From Icerya purchasi (Eukaryota; Arthropoda; Insecta; Hemiptera; Monophlebidae), in NCBI GenBank assembly GCA_039619475.1, contig CM077115.1, positions 184,170,106 to 184,234,105 of the forward strand: a DNA stretch of 64,000 nt. Direction: 5' to 3'. This document shows, piece after piece, positions 20,945-32,849 of the stretch (position 1 is the stretch's first letter; each line of letters opens with the position of its first letter). A program made the translations under genes and the position numbers. The notes beneath the pieces were generated by a model, which worked only from the letters and a program-made list of their open reading frames with translations, was not told the DNA's origin and did no database searches.

Positions 20945-23239
20945 TAAATTCTTATTTTATGGTTTATCTTCATCAATTAACCAATTTAATATTAATTAAA
21001 ATATACTAATTTTCTGCTTGGTACTGGTAACATTTTGAGCAAATATTGTTTTGAGCGCAAACCGTCATTTGTATTTCATCGTTCGGCTAGGCAACAATTG
21101 CCCTACAATCGGAAACCGTAAATAAATTTATTTCTAGTAAGTCGGAGTAATTAACAGTCAGCGAATGGGACTATTTGTGAACTAGACCGTTTTTTATGAA
21201 GTACAGCAGGATCAATGAAAAAAACATACTAAGCCAAAGGTGGAAAACAGTTAGTTATTGAATAAAGAAAAATCGCTCGGTCTGAGTTCATTTGCCACAT
21301 TTTTGAGGAGGAACTGTAATAACAGAAGCCTTACCTGTTAGAAAAAGGTTGGATTGTATGTTTTCGTTTTGATTCTAGGTTAAAAAAGTAATTTTTTGAA
21401 ATAACGTTAATCCTTGATTCAAAAATGGTCATAAACGACTTTAAATTTGCTAATCGAATGAACTGAAATAGACAAAGAAAGAAAAAAAAATTAAAACTGA
21501 AAATTAACTTTTACATTTTCTGCGAATAGCGAAGAAAAGGAAGAAAGAGATAGCTTATTAGAATTAAAGCTGCACGAAAACTGTAGTGGAAAAGAATCTG
21601 CTTATTTTACTGTCATGCTCGCAGCAACCGCGTTATGACTGAATGATAAAAAGGAAGGCTAGCGTATTTAAAATTATTACCGGGGCTATCAGATATTGCT
21701 AATACATTGACATTATTTTATCTCGCGTCGATATTCATTTCTGACTTTAATAATATTAATATCTTGATTAATTACGCAATATTATATACATGTTGCACTG
21801 ATTTTATAATTAATGAAATAACAAATTAACTGTGATCAGATAACTTTTCAATTACACACTTGTCACGCATCATACACCTGTACCGACATGTATACACGGT
21901 TTATTAACAGCCTTTTAATTCTTCTTTCTTTTTTTTTTTTTCATTTTACGATAAACTTATTTCTCCACCTTTTTCATAATTTTACAGTAAATCGAATTAT
22001 ACTCAAGTTCACATTTCAATAACACACTTTCTTCACCCACATTTCCCGAAACTACTGAAAAATCCCCGATCATATTCGCCTAAAATCGCCATTTTACATC
22101 AGTATGCATCGAATGACGTGAACTGGAAATAAATTATCACACGCAAATATGTAATAAAGTTCTGTCTATAGTCAACATGCAAACATAATATACGTAAACA
22201 CGTACACAAACATGCAAACATCCTTTTCCAATGTGCTTTCTTTGTTTTTTGTTTTCCCCTACTCGAAAACATAAATGTATCACAAAATTTTCAGTTTTGA
22301 TTTTCGGAATATTCTGATGCAAAACTAATTCAATCATTATATGGTAAATACCATAATCAAATCTCTTTTTTCGTCCATTCTACACATCAAAAGAAGGTTA
22401 CTATTGAACTTTACACCTTTTTTTAAAATCTTTTTTGAATAATATGTTTCCCTTGGCCTCGGGGCTTAAGATTTTGGAATGCTCTTTCTTTCTTTGCTGT
22501 AAGAACAATTCTTCTTTTAAAATTACAATATTTTGTAATTAATCGATTTTCGATACGTGGTTCTTATGGTTTTTATCATTACTTGCAAAGAAGGAAGCGC
22601 CACTTTGAGCGGCGGGATCGATTTTTTTTGATGAATTTAGTATACTTCCGGTAGATGAACCGTTTGGCAGATGTGATTCGAGGTTTCCAGGAGTTTAAAT
22701 TGTCGAGCAAGCGTTAAAATTTGCAACTGTTGTAGACGCGATTAGATGTATACAGCTAATGAGGAGAGCTTGCAGTAGGCGGAGAACTGGAATTTTCAAT
22801 ATCTCCGACTCCAAAAACATAATAGCTGATAACAGAAAACATTAAACTATTCGAGTTTTCTTTAAATCAACTTCGCTGCAATAAAATTCAGGTTGCTAAT
22901 TTCGAAAACGCTAAAATATACTTACTAGAAAACGGGATCAGTTTTTATGAAAAAAGTTCCATCGTAGTCATAATTAAAACGTTTTTAATAATTTTTAGAA
23001 TTAGATGGTGGGAATTTTTTGTATGTTAAATTTTTATAGACTTTTTTACAGACAGTAACACGGTTCTACTGACACAATATTGCTGTAGTATGCCGCACAA
23101 ATTAATCAGTAGAGCTACAGTTTTGCCACTTCCGCGGAATTACTCAAATCAACGATTGTGTATTGGGCAACTGGGCCTTATTGTTCCATACCATCTAATT
23201 TTATTTAAGTTTATCATAAAAGAAAACATCATTATTCAC
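20945..23239. other. AT-rich stretch without recognisable gene
   Basis: I found no gene, RNA or terminal inverted repeat here. The minus-strand frame at 22137-22337 has no motif and is probably fortuitous. Confidence 0.45.
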
Positions 23240-24602
23240 TTTTTTTCTTTTATTTATTTAAAATAAGTTGTGGGTCTCACAGGGCAGGTATGACCGTTGT
23301 GTGTGTGCCCGACACTCTTATTAACGTTTATTCTAAGTATACAAAATTACAACTATTCCTGCTTATCCTATACATCATAATTTTAGTCAACTTAAGATTA
23401 TGTAAATTATAACATACTATACATGTAGATACGTACACACACTGTACTCATCTGCATGTCGATACATAAGGGCAGCTAAATATCTTCAAATACAAAGAAA
23501 AATAAGAAAAATAAGAAAATGAAGAAAAGAAGAAAGAAAAAAAAAACAAGGAAAGACGAAAACAAATAAATGAAAAGAGAACAATGACAGAAATGTATTA
23601 AATAGAATGAATCGAAACGTATTTTGAGTTTTACTCTTCACACCATTCTTTCAGCCATATGTTTAATATTGTACTTATTAGTTTAATTAGAACTGAATTC
23701 GTAGTGTTATCAATTCGCAGTGTTCATCGTATTTTTGCCGAGATGGTAATTTTATATTACTGACAATAAATTCTGGTAATCTATAATAGAAATAGTGTAC
23801 ATCTTGAGGTATATTTCATTGTTTCCTTCGACACATAATTGATCCAGAATCGTTTTGCTTCCAGTAGGGGGAAGTATAAATTTCAAACACCTTTTCTGCA
23901 TTTTGATTATTTTATTTATTTCCGTTTTCTTAGCCTCACATAATATATTTGAATTCCATATAAAATTCTAGACATTATTATCGGATCATATAGTATAAAT
24001 GTGCGATATGCTAGAACTTGTTTTATTTTATATAAGGCTGGAACTGACTGTCTTATTTTCGAATTCATACTTTGAATGTGTTTTTACAGTTCAAGGATTC
24101 GTCGATATATATATACCTAGATATTTAAAATTTTCTACCTTCTCAAGCGGTGGACAACAACATAAATGAGTATTATTATTTATATGTTAAGTTTATGTAG
24201 GCAATCGTTATTGTGGAGGGTAATTCGCGGATCGAGTATCATGTGTTTAGTACTGTTCCGAATGCGCAGTAATTTATATTTATTTATATTTATACATAAC
24301 TTCCTATTATGTGCCCATTTACTAAAACTATCTGTATCCTTTTGTAATAATCTTTCCGCCATCTGTAAATTCTTATGCCCCATTAATAAATCAATATCAT
24401 GATCGGCAAACACATATACCTTTGCATTTTTAATATGCTTATGTAACGAGTTAGTGTAAATTAAGAAGAGAATAGGAGCTAATACGGTGCCCTGATCTAT
24501 TCCGCAATGAATTGTTTTCTCATTACTTTTATTCCCTCCGATTTTTACTATAATTTTTCTATTTTTTATGCAATTCTTAAACCCACTTACAAAAATTGTC
24601 AT
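23240..24602 (-). pseudogene. CR1/Jockey-like LINE, 3' half
   Basis: The minus-strand frame 24602-24180 contains CGIDQGTVLAPILFLIYTNSL (RT motif B), FADHDIDLL in place of FADDT (motif C, one aspartate replaced) and ININKYKLLRI (thumb). After a frameshift, FKYLGIYIDESLNCKNTF and a decayed KMQKRCLKFILPPTGSK block can be followed to about 23830. A long 3' UTR then runs to a T-rich start at 23240, whose end matches the tail at 18350-18420. The changed DD and frameshifts show it is dead. Confidence 0.8.
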
Positions 24603-24649
24603 TTCTTTCCCATTCTCGAACGGTTGATTTTTTTCAAACTTGTGTAACT

Positions 24650-26640
24650 TTTTTCTTCACTCTGATTCTACTCTTTTGTCTATACCTTCATCGTTATCCC
24701 GATACCTAAATCCAATTCTCCTACATTTCGTATAATTTTGCGTGCTCCCTGTGTTAAGAAGCTCTCTATTTTGTTCGGTGGCTCGAATATAATAAATTTT
24801 TTACCCAGTAATATGTTTGGTTTCTGCCCTGAACGCAGCCTCCCGACATTATAAGTACATTTTTAGCAAAAGTTTACACGTCAGTTATCGACAACAAATT
24901 CCTCATTGATTTATTTCAAGATATTTCTGCAGCTTCTGACAGTGTCTACTTTCCCTCTCTCTTCGATATAGCGCTTCCTTTAAACACTTCAGTTCTCTTT
25001 TCTTTTCTTGATAATAATCTTTTCCTGTGCAGAACGATCATTCATTCCTTTCCTCTTTACACTACCGCTAAATTATTCTTTCGCGGATTAACACAATGTT
25101 CCCATTCTAGGCCAGCTTTGATCATCATCTACTTTATCAAAATTGCTCCTTTGCGTTTGAATTCCTTTCCCTTTATTTTTTCTTTTTTTTTTTTTGTCGA
25201 CGACATCCTCATTTATTTCTCTCATCAGAGCATCTCGCTGGTTAACTGCTTATGAGCAGGAAGCCTGATGCAGGAAGAAGATGGATTTTTTCTGCCGTTT
25301 CCTCTTTGAAATGATGAAAGAGGAACTACAGAGAACAGTAAAGTTGATGCAAGTGAAAACCTCAGCAATAGTAAAGGCTGGAACACTAGTTTACTTTGGC
25401 AGATACAATTTTTTCCTCAGAATAAACAATATTTTGTAAAGTCATGATCTTAAACATTTTTACCAGCTCTTTGAAGACCTGATAATTGGGGCCGAACGTA
25501 GAATAGTTCTTTTTATATATTTCTTCTGAGAGAATAAATTTATTGGCCTCTATTATAGATGTAAAAATTAATTTTATTAAGTTTTCTATCGTCCCAAGGG
25601 AGGCGTGCCAGACCCTCTATTTTTTTAGTCTTCTACAAAAGAAGTATTCGCTCTAAATTCGAATATTGTTCTTTTACTTATGGTAACTCTTTCAAACCTT
25701 TCCTCTCCAGACTCGGCAAAGTCCTGAATTGCTGCCTTCGTCTTTGCCTATTGCCACTTTAAAATTCCCTCTCATTCTAGCTATTTTATTTGAATCCAAT
25801 ATTTAACTTTTTTTCAATCGCAGCTTGATTGTAGTTTTTCAATAAAAAACTCATTTCCTTCTATCGTTATATTCAGAACCACCGGCGTTTCGTTCCTCAC
25901 AAAATCCCGCACCTATCTTATATGGCAACCCGGGTTTCTAAATTTTCTCTTTTTGTCTGCTCCCATTATAAACGTCTCTATTTTTCTTGTGACTTCAACA
26001 GTATTTAGTAACCAATGAAGTGCTCCTCTCTCCCTCTTCGTGCACAATTCTTCTCTCACAGTCTAATTAATAACGAATTTCTTCATTTACTTGATTCCTC
26101 ATTTCCTTCTCATGTAATTATTTTTACGGATGCTTCCAAAAATGATAATGTTGTGGGTAGTACGTTTACATCTTCCTCGCTTCATCATTTGGAACAGCTT
26201 TTAGGCTCCCTTCCTTTTGCTCTATCTTTTCAGCTGAGTCGATCGCTATTTATCGTGCTTTCTCCTTTATTTCCTCTGTAAATAGAATATATAAACTCTT
26301 CGTTGACTCTGATTACAAAAGGGTCTTTTAAAGCCTCTCTCCTCTCACATTCATCTAATAGAATTATTCTCGCAGTTCAATCTCTTACTGCTGACTTGTT
26401 ATCATCTCGTTCTGTCCTTATAAATTTCTTTTTATGGGTTGTTAGTCATTTCGGCAGTGAGGTTAGCGACACAGCAAACTCTTCAACTCGTTGGCTGCCC
26501 TCAATGGTTCATTCTTCGACAATTTCTCTGCTTCAGGCCTTTCCCTATCGTCTATGAATTATATCAGACTTTGGTTGGACATTCTTCGTTCACTGATTTT
26601 TAAATTGTTTCAGCTTAATTTTTTACCTAAAAAGAATTTG
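24650..26640 (+). pseudogene. LINE-A copy 3, RT to RNase H, heavily decayed
   Basis: RT remnants appear from about 24660 (VIPIPKSNSPTF-like). SNMFGFCPERS is at 24810, an LFQDISAASDSVYFPSL motif A near 24920, a glycine-poor motif B near 25080 and VDDILIYFSHQ at 25198. About 350 bases at 25240-25590 do not match the family and may be a separate insertion or decayed thumb. IRSKFEYCSFTYGNS follows at 25645. RNase H begins at 26115 with IIFTDASKNDN, and continues with an FLWVVSHFGS block near 26430. Stops occur throughout. Confidence 0.7.
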
Positions 26641-27270
26641 TAACTTGCTCGGCAACCTGTTTCAGCAGCGATCGTTGATGATGGTAAACTGCAAAAAATG
26701 AAATTAAAAAAACAAAGAAGATTTCACGGTTAATGCTAGATCATAAAGAAAAAAATGATATATACATATTATAAAATAAATAATATGAATAATATGCAAG
26801 AATAGGTACATGGAGATATATAAGAAATAAAAATTTATATGGAGATCAAAATATCCAGCACAATGATTGTCATTGTGTTGTTTGTTAAAAGTGACATCAG
26901 TACTTGTTTAAAACTTTTCTTTTAAAAGGGTAAGAAATGAAGTCTATTCCCCATTTTACCTTTACTATTATCAAACACCATTAAAAATTCTGTTTTAACA
27001 AATGAAAGTAATATTTTCGCAACTTTTACAAATGTTTATATACAAAAATTTTAATTAATGCGAAATTCAATCTTGGTTAAAGGTCTATTTGCAATAAGAA
27101 TTTAAATCGCTTAGAATGCTTAAAATCACACATGAAATAGTAGACCTCTTTTAGATTTTTTTTCTCTTCAAATATACACTTTCTAAAGGATTACATATTT
27201 TTTCATAGACAATTTTGTAAGACGATTTCAGCGACCCTTTTAGAAATTAAATTTAAAAGTAAAAATAGCG
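26641..27270. other. AT-rich stretch without recognisable gene
   Basis: No coding motif or repeat boundary recognised. Confidence 0.4.
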
Positions 27271-27274
27271 CAGC

Positions 27275-28420
27275 ACATGAATACTCTTCTTCTTCACCAT
27301 CCGCTGTCTCCGTTACGAAGGTTGCCGATCAACACGGCAATGTCTTTTCTTGACATGGCAGATCTGAACATTTCAATGGGCGAACAAACGATGACAATCC
27401 TTTTTGTTCACGAATTTTGTGGGCGCCCTTTTAATCTTTTGCCCGAAAGCTTTCCTTCCATAATGAGACGTAAAATCTCTCATATTTTTGGCCTCCCATA
27501 ATGTGGCCTAGATATCGTAGTTTAATTTTCTTAATCAAATTTAATAATTCCGGGCGCGCTTATTCATTCTTTTGAAACCTTCTTTATTAGTAATTTTCAA
27601 GATTCACGAAATTTTCAGCATACGCCTATACGAATATAATTCAAAGGTCTGCATATTTCTTTCTGAGGTAGCATCCAATGTTCAACTCTCGTTGCCATAC
27701 AGTAAGACCGAGAAAACGTAGCACCGCAGAATGCGTAATCCAAGACTTAATTCCCTTCTGCTGAGAAGGTTCTTCATTTTTATTAGCACTGCTCTCGAGT
27801 GCTCTATTCGTGATCGGATTTCTTTCTTATAGCTGTAACAATCATCGAGAAAGGTACCCCCAGTTGTATCTAATTGATTTGACCTGTTTTCTAATTTTAT
27901 CCCATCTGCTTTTATCATTCATTATACAGATTTCTTAGAGAACACTATTTCGTTTTAGAGCTGTTGATAGTGAGTCCATAAGCTTTCTTTTGGTCTATAA
28001 GTTTATTCATCAGTTTTCGTTATTCTTCCTGATTATCAGCTATATTCAGACATAGTCATTCGCGTATCGTATATTATTAACTGTGACTCTATTTACCTTG
28101 ATTATCCCGTCATCCTCATCAAGCGCTTCTCTGAATATTGCTTCTGCATATCAAAAAGCAGAGCAGACAGTACACATCCCTGTCGAACTCCTTTTTTAAT
28201 TTCTATATCCTCCGATGTTACGCTTTAAATTAGTATCTCAGCCGTCTGTTTCCAGTACAGCTGACTTATTATGCGCAAATCTTTCCTGTCTATAGGGATT
28301 CCCTCTAAAATCTCCATCAATTTTCCATGTTGTACACAATCAAAAGCTTTATGGTAATCTATGGCGCACGCATATACATTAATATTCACATCCCGACAGC
28401 GCTGTGTGAGCATACGGACG
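27275..28420 (-). pseudogene. RTE-like LINE, second subfamily, 5'-truncated
   Basis: From 28413 down, the minus strand reads MLTQRCRDVNINVYACAIDY and then HKAFDCVQHGKLMEIL (RT motif A). A motif B remnant (KKGVRQGCVLSALLF-like, near 28170) follows, then LGTTGGTFLDDCYSYKKEIRSRIEHSR-like thumb residues (27850-27780) and LRCYVFSVLLYGNES (27720-27690). The tail shows IMEGKLSGKRLKGRP near 27440 and ends in CTTCTTCTTC read on the plus strand (27283-27293), that is a (GAA)n tail. A plus-strand fragment at 37570-37835 has the same end. Confidence 0.75.
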
Positions 28421-28925
28421 GCGAATTAGCCCTGCGGGGCACAGGTTGTTGTAACTAGAGTTACCTTTTCTAGTAAGTAGTCACTCGCTCGCCATACAGT
28501 GCTAGTCCCACTGGCGAAGAAACGAAACAACAACCTTGTGAGTTCTGTACGTCCACATCATGCAGGGTGGTAATTTTCTGTTTGGCGGGCTTAGCGCTAA
28601 TTAGAAAAGCTAAATCAGAACTCACAATACACTGCTGATAGGAAAATGGCGGGAGGTACTCTTGCCGAAAGTGTTCCTACCAGTAAATACCGTTAAGCGC
28701 TTTACTACATTAACAACAGCAGACCATCAACAACTCGCCTGTGACATGTGCCTCAGTTGGATTGATGCATATCAGTCTAAAGCGAGTAGGCGAGTGTCCG
28801 GCGCCTTAAAACCGGGTACTTTCGGCTAAGGTAGTAAACCCTAACAGAAAATCCAGTGGAAAGCAGGGGAAACCACCACTGTACTTTTCCCATTATCAAC
28901 ATGGCACGCAGAAGAAATAGAACAT
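28421..28925. repeat. GC-richer unit of unknown identity next to the RTE fragment
   Basis: This 500-base block is clearly richer in G and C than its surroundings and adjoins the broken 5' end of the RTE-like LINE. It has no convincing reading frame. CACAGGTTGTTGT (28440-28452) and its near inverse ACAACAACCTTGTG (28528-28541) could form a hairpin of about 100 bases. It might be a LINE 5' UTR, a SINE or part of another repeat. Confidence 0.4.
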
Positions 28926-29565
28926 GAATACTGCTAGTATTTTAATCTCGCTAAATATAATGCGATATAATTCGTATAATTTCATATTACTTTGGTACAA
29001 TCTAAATGTTGAATTAGTCAATTGTTCAATTTTAATTTTATTGTATAAGTAAAAGAAAAAACATACTTACTATAAACAATTAATTAATATTTATTTACCT
29101 GACGCGTTTCGAAAACTTCTTCATGATCACGGGAGTTGTTATGGCGTATAGTTCTAAAATTATCGAAATTTTAAAATAAACGGATGAATTTCATTTAAAC
29201 ATTTCCATCGTTATTTGCTGAAATCTAAGTAACCAATCTTCTAAACAATTTAAGTAGAGAATTCCGGTAACAGTACAATCAGTTTGCTAATCGAGTTAAA
29301 ATCGTGTTAACTAATTCAAGTGCTTAAATTAAAAATCAATTCAACCGTAGCACACAGAACACCGCGCACCGATTTAATTTTTGCCGAGAAATTTGATAGA
29401 CTTTACATAATTTTCTGTCAATTCGATACCGAACTTACATATGTTCCAGTTAGGTGTAATTATAATTTCGTAATCAATTTTTTTGGGAAAAGCGTATGTA
29501 AATTTTTTTATTTTTTCCGTTCCTAAGCACTGTTTCACTAACGACTTCTTTTCATCTGTTTCCAG

Positions 29566-29656
29566 GGCTAACAGTTTTAATTTGCAAATTGATGGAAATA
29601 AAAAAACTGCCTACATCGAAGTAAAAGAAGTAACATGGAAAGACGTTTATCCCCAA
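29566..29656 (+). CDS. Possible N-terminal exon of the sugar transporter
   Basis: A good 3' splice site (TCTGTTTCCAG, AG at 29564-29565) is followed by a short open stretch. It reads FNLQIDGNKKTAYIEVKEV, then TWKDVYPQ, ending in phase 0 before GTAATT. A short hydrophilic tail ending in W-x-x-x-x-P-Q just before the first membrane helix is typical of insect Tret1-like transporters. The transporter exons recognised downstream start at 38979 with phase 1, so at least one exon, carrying helix 1, would have to lie between. I could not find it. Alternatively this is an exon of another gene or a chance frame. Confidence 0.35.
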
Positions 29657-29934
29657 GTAATTTTAATAATACGCATTTTTATAAAATTAAACGTGCAATT
29701 AATTTAGTTTTATTACCAACTTCCAAAAAAAAGAGGTTATATACGTCAGTCGCGTATGTTTTTTTTTTTTTTTTATGTTTGTCCACGCATAACTCATATA
29801 TAGACACCGATTTTACTGATTCTTTGTTCATGATGAAAGTCGGTGAACATTAATTGAGTATTTTTCAAAAAAAGGGAAAAAATGTGGTCCTTTTGGATAA
29901 TTTTTTTTTCTTATTATTTTTTATTAGTATAATA

Positions 29935-30841
29935 AAGGCGATTAACTTAAAATACTATCAATTTGCCAAATTACCACGGAAATTTAGTTTTTTTTGTTTT
30001 CGCCGTGGAAATGCAGATCAAAATAAAGGAATCGATTTTTTTTTAAGCATAAAATGTGGAGAATAATGTGAAAAAGAAGTTGATTTTTAACAAGAAAAAA
30101 ATTCAAGTATAATGCTAAAAATTGTATACCGACTTCAAGGTTTATTATAAAAATTTAATAAAAATGCACTAAAAAGTAAAAAATAATTTAATAAAAATGC
30201 ATTAAAAAGTAAAAAATAGTTATTTGATAAAAAAGATATTTCAGAATGATATAATTTAGGGTGATATTATCGTAATTCTTATACAACATTAACTTTTTTA
30301 TATTTCAGAGTGATAATACATTCAAGGGCGTCGCCAGCCGATGAGCCAGGGGGAGACAGGATGATAGAAAGACGATATGAGATATAGGAAAAATAAAATT
30401 TATAAGTTGTAAAGGCTTAATATTTCATTAAACAAGAATAAAATCTTAATTAAAACATAATTTTCGTGGGTTTCTGGAAAATTGTTCTACTAGTTTATTA
30501 TAAAATTCTTCCAAATTGTCTATGATTACGCGTCTATGAATACTCATCACGGCCAGTTGATTAGAAGTTTCAAGGCCCCAGGGGGGCTGCTGCCCCCTGC
30601 CCTCCGCTGGCGACGCCCATGAATACATTTAAGGAGATATTATGGTAACTGTTATACAACATTGATACTTATTAGAGTCGGCATCAAATTCATATTAAAA
30701 TAACAATTAAAAGCTGCATTAAATATTCATTAAATTGTTCCTAGATATCGCACATATAATATGAATTTGATGGCGACTCTAATAAGTATTAATGTTGTAT
30801 AAGAATTACCATAATATCAGCTTAAGGTAAATCATTCTGAA
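29935..30841. mobile_element. Foldback element copy 1, left arm, centre and proximal right arm
   Basis: The left arm (29950-30310) is the inverse of sequence to the right of the palindrome centre in copy 2 (53480-53875). It includes an ATACCGACTTCAAGG block at 30127 and a TTCTTATACAACATTAA block near 30290. The centre lies near 30725: CAAATTCATATTAAAATAA (30686-30704) pairs with the block containing ATATGAATTTG at 30757-30770. The right arm has AATGTTGTATAAGAATTAC near 30791. A hAT MITE sits in the left arm and a Jockey LINE interrupts the right arm. No coding capacity was recognised. Confidence 0.7.
30323..30621. mobile_element. hAT-type MITE, 299 bp, nested in the foldback element
   Basis: Perfect 8-bp target duplications AATACATT lie at 30315-30322 and 30622-30629. 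The termini read CAAGGGCGTCGCCAGC and, inverted, CATGGGCGTCGCCAGC, an inverted repeat of 15-16 bases with one mismatch. The body has a G/C-rich subterminal part on each side and an AT-rich middle with no transposase. It is inserted in the left arm of the palindromic element, so it is younger than it. Confidence 0.85.
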
Positions 30842-31693
30842 CATCCAGTACCTAGGCCTAACACTTGATAAAAGATTAACCTTCACGAAACTAATCAAAA
30901 ATAAAGTTATAAAAGCTCAGAAAGAGATTTGTTGTCTATACCCATACTTTAAGAGAAAATCGCATTTAACGTCTGAAAACAAACTTGTTATCTATAAACA
31001 AATCATCCTTCCCAAAATATTATATGCAGTACTAGTTTAGTCGTTTACCAGTAAAAGTAATATTCAAGAACTCCAAAGAATTCAAAATCATTGTCTACGA
31101 ATAGTATTAAATAAACCACAATACACTCACATTAACGCTATATGCGTGAATACATAAAAATACCATACACTGAGGAAATAATTACAGAGAGCACGAGGAA
31201 ATTTTTTGAAACGTGCAGTGCATCTGACTTAATATTAATAGGTTCCTATGATTATCAGACCCTAAAGCATAGATACAAAAAATATAAACATAGAAGGATA
31301 AATCACATACTATTGACTTAAAGGAATAATTCTATGAAACTCTTGTGTCTGGCAATTGCATAATGTCTAAGTTATACATTTTGTATCTCGTATTAATGTT
31401 AAGCAAGTTTGCGGATTTCGATTTTTCGACGCGTACGTAATACTTGTTATAGAGTAAATTAGTATAAATCTTCCTTTATTTTCTGGAAGGGTTACCTGCG
31501 CATGTATGCAGGTTTTTTTTTATTGTTTTTTCCGCAAACTATAATTATGTACGACTAATAATAAGTAAATTTATAAGTCTCATGCCCCTATCCGGTAAGA
31601 AACACTCGCTTTCGGTACGGATAAAACAGAATCTAAATGTGTTATATTACTACTATATAGAAGTGTACAAACATACGGTTGTTTATATTATTA
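30842..31693 (+). mobile_element. Jockey-like LINE, 3' fragment with 20-bp target duplication
   Basis: The fragment codes for the RT thumb of a Jockey-type LINE: VQYLGLTLDKRLTFTKLIKN, an AQKEICCLYPYF block, NKLVIYKQIILPKILYAVLV and QELQRIQNHCLRIVLNKPQ, with stops later. It lacks everything upstream, so it is 5'-truncated. A 20-base direct repeat beginning TTAAGGTAAATCA flanks it at 30822-30841 and 31694-31713, with one mismatch. The repeat belongs to the foldback element's right arm, which resumes after 31713, so the LINE inserted into that arm. Confidence 0.8.
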
Positions 31694-31750
31694 TTAAGGT
31701 AAATCACTCTGAAATATATCTTTTATCGAATAAAAAGTTAATGTTGTTAC
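31694..31750. mobile_element. Foldback element copy 1, continuation of right arm
   Basis: After the LINE the arm continues with AATATATCTTTTATCGAAT, comparable to ATATATTTTTATCGAAT at 53570 in copy 2. It then reads AAAAAGTTAATGTTGT and stops matching at about 31751. Confidence 0.55.
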
Positions 31751-32727
31751 GGCGTTTCAGCCATAACAGGGTGTAACAGGAATTTATAAAAATGATAAGG
31801 TATTAAGTTTAGAAACTCAGGAAATTCTCAGAGTATGAGGCGAAAAAGGGCCGGTAATATGTAGTAGTAATAATAATAGTAATAACGGTAAAAAGTAAGT
31901 TTGTATATACGAATAATTAAATCAATTTTTGGCTAATTATTTTAGATAATTTCTGGCTAGTCTGTAGTAGTACGTAGAATATGTTTTATTTAAATGGAAT
32001 TTAATTTATATATTACTTTTCTAAAGAATCCGTTTTTAGAATCATTTATTATTATTCAAAAAAGTCCGTTAATGTATTTAATAGAATTTGTTATATTTTG
32101 ATTAATAATCATAATAAAAATTAAGAATAATTTGAACGATTGCAATGGTGATAAAACAAAATTTGTAAAGCAGTTTCGGATTTAAAAATATTGGTCAGCT
32201 CTTCATCAATCATTCACGGCGACGATAGAAGATCAAGATTGTATTAAATTTGATTAATATTTGGAGAATCGAAGATTACGTAACAGCAAAAGTATCAATA
32301 ATATATCAGAAGCTATAAAATAATAGTAACAGTTAGCGGAACCAGAAATAATATCAGCGTGGGATGTAGAATTTAAATACTTCAATATAACAGGCTAGAA
32401 AAAATAAATATATAATTTTTTGTTATGTATTGGTATAATTGTGTATTATAAATTTAATTATTGTGATTTGTATATTAATTGTGAAATATTTTTTTTTGTG
32501 CAGTTGCAAAATTTTTGGAATATTTGGTTATATATAATTAATAATAATAATAATAATAATTTCTAATTGTTAAATAATCTGAAAGAAAAGGAATAAATAG
32601 GAAATTGTGACCACTTCGAGAATTTTCTTTGAGTGCATTTGGAGTTATTCGACAGGAATATAAAAATTTGTAAATATAGGATATTATTTATTATGTAACT
32701 CGTCGTTCATTTGATTGGTTACGCGAT
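31751..32727. other. Unidentified insertion-like segment inside the foldback element
   Basis: Foldback sequence stops at TTAATGTTGT (about 31750) and resumes with ATTGTATAAGAATTACG (about 32729). The 980 bases between match nothing I recognise. They are AT-rich, contain TAA microsatellites (near 31866 and 32540), and have a GTTACG at both edges (about 31750 and 32718). I see no coding region or clear TIR. Confidence 0.35.
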
Positions 32728-32848
32728 ATTGTATAAGAATTACGATAATATCACTGTAAAACATATTTTTTATCGAATAATTTTTTTTTTCTTTTTTAGT
32801 GCATTATTATGAAATTTTTATAATAAACCTTGAAATCAAAGGCGCTAC
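32728..32848. mobile_element. Foldback element copy 1, distal right arm
   Basis: The sequence runs through TTGTATAAGAATTACGATAA, ATTTTTTATCGAATAATT, TTTTTTAGTGCATT and TTTTTATAATAAACCTTGAA. Each block has a counterpart in the right arm of copy 2 at 53525-53667. It ends where LINE-C begins. Confidence 0.65.
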
Positions 32849-32849
32849 T

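Noticed and set aside
22137..22337. Small cysteine/histidine-containing minus-strand frame as a gene.
   Set aside because: No recognisable motif, no splice or promoter context, AT-rich composition like its surroundings.
29065..29170. ACGCGTTTCGAAAACTTC block as the centre of another foldback element.
   Set aside because: It resembles the loop region of palindromic MITEs, but I could not find matching arms on both sides.
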